Source of the DNA: Branchiostoma floridae
Taxonomy: Eukaryota > Chordata > Leptocardii > Amphioxiformes > Branchiostomatidae
Length of the DNA stretch: 24,590 bases
Assembly (NCBI RefSeq): GCF_000003815.2
Contig: NC_049990.1
Coordinates: forward strand, 22,401,208-22,425,797
Direction of reading: 5' to 3'
Program-made: the position numbers and the translations under genes
Notes under the pieces: generated by a model
The model's input: the letters and a program-made list of their open reading frames with translations, nothing else
What the model was told of the DNA's origin: nothing
Database searches by the model: none
Part shown: positions 17,806-24,590 of the stretch, one piece after another
Position numbering within the stretch: position 1 is the stretch's first letter
Layout: every line of letters starts with the position of its first letter

Positions 17806-19868
17806 ATGGCGTTCACTTGTGAAACGTGCGGAAAAGTCTTTGCCCAAAAACGAAGTCTCACCCGTCACCAAAAGTCCCACGACCCGAACGCACCCACGCA
17901 CGAGTGTGATTTTTGCGGCAAAAAGTTTCCTAGACGGGATAACCTACTGCAACATCGGCGGCTACACGATAAACCCAGGCCGGCCCCCACGTTCTGGTGC
18001 CGACCGTGTAACGTGGCGTTTGACACGGCCCATGCCCTGCAGGCGCACCGGGAAGCCACACACCCCGTGGCGTCTACCTCCCGTCCACGGAAAAGGGTTT
18101 CCTCCGCAGACGGGGCCGGTCCCAGAGCGAAACGACGCCACATCCAACCCGCAGGATACGACGACGCATTTCCCTTTGAGGAAGATCCGGAGGACGTGTC
18201 AGAAGAGCTGATTTCCCAGCACGAAGACGTGGCCGTACAGAATCTGTACCGGCAGAAATGGTCTATGATCAGGACGCAGTTCAAGCGGGGACAAAATATC
18301 CAGGACACGTACAACTTTCGACTGCAGTCCGAAAATCCTAGCGATCTGGCCGACAACGTATGGGCCATCTTTGGCGACCAGCAAACCGTCTTTAAGATCA
18401 ACCAATCATTCGGGTTTATCCTCCAGGACGGGGAAACGGGGGCACTGCGATATTTTTACCCTTGTGAAAATAATAACGGATTTTTACCAGAACCTGTCCA
18501 AGTGGAAAACGAGGATGGTGTCCGACGGTTCCTGGACAAGATCGAAGAGGTCGATCACATGGAGAAGGCGCGTCAGGAGCGTCCCAATAGTAAGTCCGTC
18601 CTGCAGAAGATGGTGAACGTCATGTTTTACGTGAATAAAATCAAGGACCATCCCATCGGTGCCGCCGGGACGCTGACAGACTACATCAGGAACAGCAGGT
18701 CCATCATCGCCCTTTATAGCGGAAAGCACGGCCCGTACACGGACAAGCTCTGCTTTTTTCGGTGTCTGGCCCTCCATCGACAATGCGATCGCACCAAACT
18801 GGAAAGGGCAACCAAGAGCCTCTTCAAAGAGTACCTGGCGTGGGTGGGTAAAACGCCCAGGCAGTTCAAAGGCGTGTCCCTCAAGCACCTGGAGGACATA
18901 GAGGAATTGTTTAAGGTCGACGTGTACGTCTATGCTCTACAGCCCAATAACGATGAAGGCGCCGAAGATGACGATTTCTTTGCAGAGTTGGTGAGGCGTC
19001 CCCTGTCTACACACAATAATACGATGTACCTGAATCTCTGCGAGCAACATTACAGTTACATAAAGGATTTTAAGACTTACGCCAAGACGTACGCGTGTCC
19101 GCAATGTGGAAAGAGGTGGACGCACCGCGGCAATTGCGAAAGACACATTCGCACGTGCGACGGTAAGGTGACCAAGGAGTATCCCGGGGGCGCCTACCAT
19201 CTACCGCAGACCATATTTGAAAAGCTGCAGGACGAAGGGATCGTCGTCCCCGAAGAAGATCGTTACTATCCCTACCGCGCCTGCTTCGACATAGAATGTC
19301 TTCTAAAACCACTGACTGATCAAAAGACGGACAAGATGACGTGGGAGGCGGCGCACGAACTCTTGAGCGTGAGCGTCTGCTCAAACGTCCCTGAATACAC
19401 CGACCCAGAATGTTTCGTGTCCGAAGGCGACCCGACAAAAGTGGCTGAAGACTTGTTGAATTTCCTGCAGCAAATCGGTCGTAAAGCGTACTCCCTTCTG
19501 TCGGAAAAGTTCCTCTCGGTGTCACTCAAGATGGGAGAAATTCGGCAAAGGGATTTGGAAAAAGAGGAAGAAGAAGAAGAGGAAACGGAAGGAGAATCCC
19601 CGCAAGACAAGGTAAAGCGAAAAGAAAAGCGCATGAAAGAACATTACATGACAAAAATGATGGAGGAACTGAGCAAGTACATGAGTCAGCTGGCGGTCCT
19701 TAGTTTCAACGGTGGGAAGTATGACCTGAACGCCATCAAAAAAGTGTTCCTCCCGCTGCTGTTGCGATCGACCAGCAAACTCCGACCCATCAAGAAGAAC
19801 AACACGTACATGTCCATTGAAACGGACGAACTCAAATTCCTGGATCTCATCAATTATGTGGCTCCGGG
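17806..19868 (+). CDS. Polinton-type DNA polymerase B, N-terminal part: zinc fingers, OTU-like region, exonuclease motifs
   Basis: This is the 5' part of a protein-primed family B DNA polymerase gene. ATG 17806 is chosen because the first zinc finger begins at residue 3, and the open frame upstream has no ATG. Three C2H2 fingers occupy residues 3-83, and a basic RPRKR linker follows. Residues about 300-430 contain DKLCFFRCLALH (C316) and CEQHYSYI (H415), resembling an OTU-type Cys/His pair. A further zinc motif is C-P-Q-C...H...C just after. Exo I is FDIE (D495, E497) and Exo II FNGGKYD (N635, D640), with an acidic Glu-rich spacer at about 585-600. The frame runs into an assembly gap, where Exo III should lie. 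Such polymerases replicate Polinton/Maverick and adintovirus-like genomes from a terminal protein. The OTU reading is inference. Confidence 0.92.
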
Positions 19869-20122
19869 NNNNNNNNNNNNNNNNNNNNNNNNNNNNNNNN
19901 NNNNNNNNNNNNNNNNNNNNNNNNNNNNNNNNNNNNNNNNNNNNNNNNNNNNNNNNNNNNNNNNNNNNNNNNNNNNNNNNNNNNNNNNNNNNNNNNNNNN
20001 NNNNNNNNNNNNNNNNNNNNNNNNNNNNNNNNNNNNNNNNNNNNNNNNNNNNNNNNNNNNNNNNNNNNNNNNNNNNNNNNNNNNNNNNNNNNNNNNNNNN
20101 NNNNNNNNNNNNNNNNNNNNNN
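19869..20122. other. Assembly gap (254 N) inside the polymerase gene
   Basis: The frame used after the gap differs by one from the frame before it. Either the gap length is only an estimate or another indel is hidden in it. Confidence 0.97.
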
Positions 20123-22184
20123 AGAGTGATTTCGACTCGTCTGCGCCCACCTTTCCTAATATGGTACAACAACAAGGACGTTAGCCCCATGGTGGAAGCC
20201 GTGCAGAAGATGACAGAGTTCTACCAGGACAAGGGCATAGACATGTTTAAGGACGGTATTAGCGTCCCGGGTCTAACACTTAAGTACCTCTTCATGAACT
20301 TGCCGCACGATACTTACTATACTCTTCCAGACAATGAGGAGGTGTACAGATTGTATAAAGACAACATAGTGGGGGGGACCCAGCATCATCTTTCATAGGT
20401 ACCACGAGAAGGGCAAGACCTACATCAGGGCCGACGAGATGAAATTGTTGGGCAGGGAACCGAAACCTTGTCAAAAGGTCATTGGCTACGACGCGAATGC
20501 GTTATATCTGTGGGCCCTGATGCAGGACATGCCCTCCGGCCATTACATTCGGCGGCGAGAAGACACGGGGTTCAAAAGAGAATATTCTACACCTCAGTGG
20601 GGACGAATGGCCGTCGACTGGTTAGACTGGCTGGCCCAAGAGCGGAACCTCGTCATTCGCCACAAATTCAATAGCACAGAGAAGCGCATCGGTTCACGTC
20701 GAATTCCGGTGGACGGTTTCTGTTCCGACACCGGGGAAATCTTTCAGTTTCACGGTTGCTATTGGCACGGTCACCGCTGCCCCTTGACCAAAGGCCAATT
20801 CTTCAACGATCGTCGCGGCAAGTCTTTCGCGACTTTGCGGGCGGAAACGGCCCAAACGACCGAGTACCTGCGAGCGTGTGGGTATACGGTCATCGAGATG
20901 TGGGAGTGCCGATGGAGAAACTTGGTAAGAGCCGACGTCCGATTGGCGTCTTTCTTGGAAGGCCGCAAGACTCCCACCGAACATCTTCCCGACATGACCG
21001 GTGAACGCGTCCTCCAGGCTGTTCGCTCGAAGGAGTTGTTTGGAGCGGTGGAATGCGACATCGAGGTCCCCGCGGATCTCAAGTCGCGCTTCGCCGAAAT
21101 GCCTCCGATATTTAAGAACGTCGAGATTTCCATCGACGACATTGGCGAGCACATGAAGAAGTACGCCGTGGATCATCGCATTATGTCCAAACCCAGGCGA
21201 TCGCTCATCGGTAGTATGTTCGGTCAAAAGATCCTCTTGGCTTCGCCCTTGCTCAACTGGTATCTCGACCACGGCTTGAAGGTCACTCGCATCTACCAGG
21301 TGATGAAGTACAGACCCAAACCCAGTTTTAGAGCTTTCGGAGATGCCGTTAGCGATGCGAGGCGTAAGGGTGACGAGGACAAAACCAAGAAGATCATCGC
21401 CGACACCATGAAGCTGATCGGTAATTCGGGCTACGGCAAGACGGTCACCAACAAAGAAAAACAAACAGACGCCGAGTATTGCCAAGACGTCGTGACCGCC
21501 ACTCGAAAGATCAACACTTCGCGGTTTCGGCATCTGATCGTGGTCAACGACAAAAATTTCTTTGAAATTGAGTCGGCAAAGCGCACCATCAAGTTTAACC
21601 TTCCCATGCAAATTGGCTTCTTCGTATATCAATACGCCAAATTACGTATGCTTGCCTTTTACTACGACTTCATGTTAAAGTTCGTGGACGTGTCCGATTT
21701 CCAGTACTGTGAAATGGACACGGACTCCGCTTACATTGCCATCTCGGCGGACAAGCTGGAGGACGTGATCAAACCGGACATGCTGGAGTCGTACGACCGC
21801 GAGAAATCTGACTGGTTTCCCCGAACAGACACCAAACAGAACGCGGCTTACGACAAGCGCACCCCCGGGCTGTTCAAAGAAGAATGGTCCGGGAGCGGTA
21901 TTGTCGGTCTGTGCAGTAAAACGTATTACTGTTTCGGCGGAGATGAAGCGAATGACGACAAATTCAGTTGCAAAGGAGTGAGCAAACGATGTAACGTCAT
22001 CAATCACCTCAAGTACCTGAACGTCTTGCAGACCAAGAAAAGCGGACAGGGCATCAACAAAGGGTTTCGCGTGCACAAAAACGAAATACACACGTACACG
22101 CAAACTCGAGATGCCTTTTCGTACTTTTATCCCAAACGAAAAGTAAAGAATGACAAGGTCACCACTCTCCCTCTCGATATTTAG
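20123..22184 (+). CDS. Polinton-type DNA polymerase B, polymerase part, broken by a frameshift
   Basis: This is the 3' part of the same gene. From 20123 one frame carries family sequence (FLIWYNNKDVSP, GISVPGLTLKYLF) until a run of seven G at 20371-20377. There the frame changes and stops at 20396-20398. The polymerase continues in another frame to the TAG at 22182-22184. Motif A is DANALYLWAL (Asp codon at 20490). Motif B is KLIGNSGYGKT (Asn codon at 21423). Motif C is DTDS at 21717-21728. All catalytic aspartates are intact. Between A and B lies a conserved insert with VDGF, FHGCYWHGHRC and VIEMWECRW, resembling a Vsr-type nuclease. The break could be a sequencing error in the homopolymer or true decay. 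AATAAA follows at 22278-22283. Confidence 0.92.
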
Positions 22185-22371
22185 AGCGGCTAGTGTGTCA
22201 TATAATGCGCATATATGTATATTGTAAAGCAATCGTGTGATGATGAAATGCTGCTGCCATGACTCGCCTCTGTTGGAAATAAATGCGCAGAAACGTTGTT
22301 TGTCATTATTATAGTATAGTAGATAGATAGATAAATAGTACTGCTGGGCAGAGTTGACGTCATTTGCGGGT
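22185..22371 (+). promoter_or_regulatory. Spacer between polymerase and ATPase: poly(A) signal and possible promoter
   Basis: It contains AATAAA at 22278-22283 for the polymerase transcript, an AGATAGATAGATAAATAG stretch that could act as a TATA region, and a palindromic CRE/ATF-type TGACGTCA at 22355-22362, ten bases before the ATPase ATG. The poly(A) signal is well supported. The promoter reading is weak. Confidence 0.45.
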
Positions 22372-23019
22372 ATGGATGCGAGAGTACACCATCCATGTCG
22401 GATGGTTCTCGCGGGCTGTTCTGGGTCTGGGAAATCATATTTTGCTCAAAAACTACTGACGACGGGAGCCAGTTGGATCGATCCCGGTCCCTTTCAACAC
22501 GTGGTGTGGTGTTATTCGGAGTTTCAGGACAAGCTGCACCGCGAGCTGACTTCGAAACTAGGGTCAAAAGTTCAGTTCGTAGAAGGCCTTCCCAACAATT
22601 GGAATGACGTCATTAAGCCGTCATGCCGAAACGCGCTCGTGATTGATGATCTCATGATTGAGTCGGCCAAGGACACGGATCAAAGGGTAACGAAATTGTT
22701 TACCCGAGCCAGCCGTCATCGTGACTTGTCGGTGATTTTTCTCGTTCAGAATTTGTTCTTTCAAGGCCTGAGAACCATTTCTCTAAACTCCAGTTACATC
22801 GTCCTGTTCAAATCGCCAAGGGATCAAAGCATGATCACCACGTTAGCTCGGCAAATGTACCCGGGGCACGGTAAATTTCTTCGAGAGTGTTACGAGGACG
22901 CCGTGAATAAGACGACGTACGGACATCTCTTCCTTGACCTCCATCCCGAAACGCCTGAGGACCTGCGCGTGAGAACAAACATGCTGACGCCACAACCCCA
23001 AGTGTACCTGAGAAAGTGA
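22372..23019 (+). CDS. Packaging ATPase, A32/FtsK-HerA-like
   Basis: This is a 215-residue P-loop ATPase that would drive genome packaging into capsids in Polinton/adintovirus-type elements. Walker A is GCSGSGKS (15-22). Walker B is ALVIDD (88-93) with two acidic residues. A VIFLVQN strand (121-127) supplies the polar sensor residue. SRHRDLS before it and SLNSSYIVLFKSPRDQ after it are also typical of the family. Length agrees with the short A32-like ATPases. The first ATG is at 22372. A longer frame exists only with a TTG start and is not used. It lies downstream of the polymerase on the same strand, with the PX-like gene 44 bases further on. It appears intact. Confidence 0.9.
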   Translation: MDARVHHPCRMVLAGCSGSGKSYFAQKLLTTGASWIDPGPFQHVVWCYSEFQDKLHRELTSKLGSKVQFVEGLPNNWNDVIKPSCRNALVIDDLMIESAKDTDQRVTKLFTRASRHRDLSVIFLVQNLFFQGLRTISLNSSYIVLFKSPRDQSMITTLARQMYPGHGKFLRECYEDAVNKTTYGHLFLDLHPETPEDLRVRTNMLTPQPQVYLRK

Positions 23020-23063
23020 TAAAACGTTCCGTTCGTCCACGTCGCTGTCTCATTTTGCCGAAG

Positions 23064-23399
23064 ATGTCGAAGAGGTTACATCGTCACGCCGATTGTCTCC
23101 GGGTGTTGAGCAAGGCCAACCCGAAATTGCGAAAAGCCATCCTGTCGTCCGCCCCTAACGATCTCTTGAAATCGATTTGTGACTGCACGCACAACGTCTT
23201 GAAGGGCAACGTTCGTCTCACACCTGCCCAGAAGAAAGGTCTGGCTCGGCACAAAGCTACTCTGCGTCAGCTTGGTGATAAGAAGGTTCCCCTGACCAAG
23301 AAAAGGCAGACGTTGATCCAGAAGGGTGGGTTCCTGTCTCTTCTACTCAGTCCTATTATTTCTGCAATTAGCTCCTTATTTGGAGGTGGACGGAAGTAA
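23064..23399 (+). CDS. Small basic PX-like virion/core protein
   Basis: A 111-residue protein. It has a basic N-terminus (MSKRLHRHADCLRVL), a lysine-rich middle with LTPAQKKGLARHKATLRQL, and a hydrophobic glycine-bounded tail KGGFLSLLLSPIISAISSLF ending GGGRK. This layout recurs in Polinton/adintovirus-like clusters beside the ATPase and has been likened to adenovirus core protein X. That link is from family knowledge and not demonstrated here. A DNA-binding or membrane-active virion protein is a reasonable inference. ATG 23064 is preferred over an in-frame GTG at 23016. The stop is 15 bases before the next gene. Confidence 0.75.
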   Translation: MSKRLHRHADCLRVLSKANPKLRKAILSSAPNDLLKSICDCTHNVLKGNVRLTPAQKKGLARHKATLRQLGDKKVPLTKKRQTLIQKGGFLSLLLSPIISAISSLFGGGRK

Positions 23400-23414
23400 C
23401 GTCGCTCTGTCGTC

Positions 23415-24230
23415 ATGGAACATAGCAGAAAGATGGCACTCGTGCCGCAAGAATTACTATCAACGATTCAGGCTAAGCAACAAGAACAGACCTCTCCCCT
23501 GGTCAAGACCGCCGTTACCTTGGACGAGGAAATGAAGTCGGTGATGGAACGACCCGATCTTCCGGACGACGAGAAAGCTACCTTGTACCAACAACTCTTG
23601 CAGCGTTATTTGACGTACAGAGATAAGCGTCGCACAGAGCCAGTCACGGTGAGGGTGTTGTCCTCACCTACTGCCGTCACCAACACCGCTACCACAGACG
23701 GCAACACGGATGGAAAGTCTCCCAGCACCCCCGCATCCGGTGGTAAAGAAGACCAGAGCATACTGGAGGCCTTTCCCAAGACCATGAAAGCTCGCGCACG
23801 ACAGATGCTCAACGTCATCAAACACAAAGGCGGAGACATCATCGGTTATAACGATCAGGGACAGTTGCTCTACAACAAACAAGTGGTCCCAGGTTCAAAT
23901 GTGTCCGACTTGATTAGAGACGCGATGCAAAAGAGGCAAGGGTTCAATCCCACCGGCTGGCAATCTTTTGCCAGGGGACTGGCACGCATCAATGCGCCGG
24001 AAGCCGCTATCAGGCACCCGACCCGGCTATCCGTGATCCAACGTCACAAGAGCCGTACCGCCCGTGGTGAAGATCTTTCTGACGGAGAGAGCGAAGACGC
24101 CATTCCAACACCGCAACCCAAGCGACGTCGTGTTGTCGCTCAAAGGCTCCCAGGGAAGAAGCGGAAAGTTGGCAGTGCAGGCACTACTCCGTCTACCAAA
24201 CGGAGCTTCTCGGAAATGTCGTGGACTTAA
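23415..24230 (+). CDS. Conserved Polinton-associated protein of unknown function, nuclear-targeted
   Basis: A 271-residue protein I recognise only as a recurrent neighbour of such polymerase/ATPase clusters. Residues 7-73 form a helical block (ALVPQELLSTIQAKQQEQTS, then LDEEMKSVM and DDEKATLYQQLLQRYL). Residues 75-112 are a Ser/Thr/Pro-rich linker. Residues 117-200 are a second conserved block (KARARQMLNVIKHKG, GYNDQGQLLYNKQVVPGSNV, FNPTGWQSFA). The tail is basic, with KRRR (236-239) and KKRKV (248-252) nuclear-localisation-like clusters. A second ATG at codon 7 is possible. Function is unknown. A virion-core or DNA-associated role is only suggested by its neighbours. AATAAA follows 11 bases after the stop. 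Part of it appears inverted at the right window edge. Confidence 0.8.
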   Translation: MEHSRKMALVPQELLSTIQAKQQEQTSPLVKTAVTLDEEMKSVMERPDLPDDEKATLYQQLLQRYLTYRDKRRTEPVTVRVLSSPTAVTNTATTDGNTDGKSPSTPASGGKEDQSILEAFPKTMKARARQMLNVIKHKGGDIIGYNDQGQLLYNKQVVPGSNVSDLIRDAMQKRQGFNPTGWQSFARGLARINAPEAAIRHPTRLSVIQRHKSRTARGEDLSDGESEDAIPTPQPKRRRVVAQRLPGKKRKVGSAGTTPSTKRSFSEMSWT

Positions 24231-24241
24231 TAGCGTTAACA

Positions 24242-24247
24242 AATAAA
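24242..24247 (+). terminator. Poly(A) signal shared by the last three genes
   Basis: AATAAA begins 11 bases after the stop at 24230. I find no AATAAA on this strand between the ATPase start and here. The ATPase, PX-like and 271-residue genes may therefore be 3'-coterminal. Confidence 0.75.
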
Positions 24248-24568
24248 GTTTCCCGTGATTCGGACACGGGTCTAGATATAGAATGGGTTTCCATTTATTT
24301 GTTTCTGCGAGTGTATGTGTATGATTGTGTGTGCGATTGTGAGTGAGCGTTCACAATTAAAGTTTCCCGTGATGCGGACACGGGTCTAGATATAGAATGG
24401 GTTTCCATTTATTTGTTTCTGCGAGTGTTTGGTGTGTGATTGTGTGTGCGATTGTGTGTGAGCGTTCACAATTAAAGTTTCCCGTGATGCGGACACGGGT
24501 CTAGATATAGAATGGGTTTCCATTTATTTGTTTCTGCGAGTGTTTGGTGTGTGATTGTGTGTGCGATT
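24245..24568. repeat. 114-115 bp tandem repeats with hairpin and two-strand poly(A) signals
   Basis: Units begin at 24245, 24359 and 24474 (AAAGTTTCCCGTGAT), the third truncated at 24568. Each has the stem CCCGTG...CACGGG with a 7-base loop, the block TCTAGATATAGAATGGG, minus-strand AATAAA (TTTATT at 24294, 24408 and 24523), and a TG-rich end. The plus-strand AATAAA of the first unit is ATTAAA in the others. This suggests a terminator region between convergent genes or a terminal repeat of the element. Confidence 0.9.
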
Positions 24569-24590
24569 GACAACACCCTCACCGTGACTG
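24569..24590 (-). repeat. Start of an inverted copy of the 271-residue gene
   Basis: These last 22 bases are the exact reverse complement of 23641-23662, within the same gene around codons 76-83. Similarity stops abruptly at 24568/24569. Sequence right of the window should show whether it continues. Confidence 0.85.

Noticed and set aside
17865-22232. Antisense open frames opposite the polymerase
   Set aside because: They are shadows of a codon-biased gene. None carries recognisable domains.
22354-22371. TTG start for the ATPase
   Set aside because: An ATG at 22372 lies just ahead of conserved sequence, and TTG starts are not expected in an animal nuclear or viral context.
23016-23063. GTG-start extension of the PX-like protein
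   Set aside because: It overlaps the ATPase stop and uses a non-ATG start. ATG 23064 begins the conserved part.

Overview
This looks like a piece of invertebrate nuclear genome, probably a marine deuterostome such as amphioxus (Branchiostoma). The species call is inference. It rests on GT-AG spliced genes for acid-sensing-type DEG/ENaC channels, dense tRNA-derived SINEs, TA-flanked MITEs and LINE remnants, and a DNA-virus-like mobile element. Two assembly gaps (N runs) lie at 1272-1371 and 19869-20122.

Left half (1-13.5 kb): two tandem, same-strand ASIC-like channel genes. Gene 1 is represented by seven 3' exons (1967-8486) covering the distal extracellular domain, TM2 and the C-terminus. 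Its introns hold a long TG microsatellite, two tandem tRNA-derived SINEs and TA-flanked inverted-repeat elements. The sequence before its first visible exon is a decayed LINE on the minus strand. Gene 2 begins at 12795 and shows two 5' exons (N-terminus with the HG motif, TM1, start of the ectodomain). A diverged copy of the gene 2 upstream region sits at about 196-500, so the locus was probably made by tandem duplication. About 4.3 kb of repeat-rich intergenic DNA separates the genes.

Right half (13.6-24.6 kb): intron 2 of ASIC gene 2, or whatever follows exon 2, is occupied by compact, intronless, virus-like DNA. On the minus strand is an intact 343-residue ribonucleotide reductase small subunit with its own CCAAT/octamer/TATA promoter and an AATAAA a few bases after the stop. 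It is bracketed by a 17-bp direct repeat. Divergent from it, after about 2.2 kb of tandem repeats rich in octamer motifs, is a plus-strand module of Polinton/Maverick (adintovirus-like) type. The module contains a zinc-finger plus OTU-like plus family B DNA polymerase (protein-primed type), broken by an assembly gap and a frameshift; an A32/FtsK-HerA-like packaging ATPase; a small basic PX-like protein; and a conserved 271-residue protein with nuclear-localisation-like clusters. Integrase, protease and major and minor capsid genes were not seen and may lie to the right.

The module ends in 114-115 bp tandem repeats that carry a hairpin and poly(A) signals on both strands. The last 22 bases of the window are an exact reverse complement of part of the last gene, so an inverted copy appears to begin at the right edge. 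The most unusual points are the divergent reductase-polymerase arrangement with shared octamer-TATA promoter design, the OTU-like and Vsr-like segments within the polymerase, the array of DR1-type nuclear-receptor half-site pairs beside the reductase gene, and the fold-back at the right edge.
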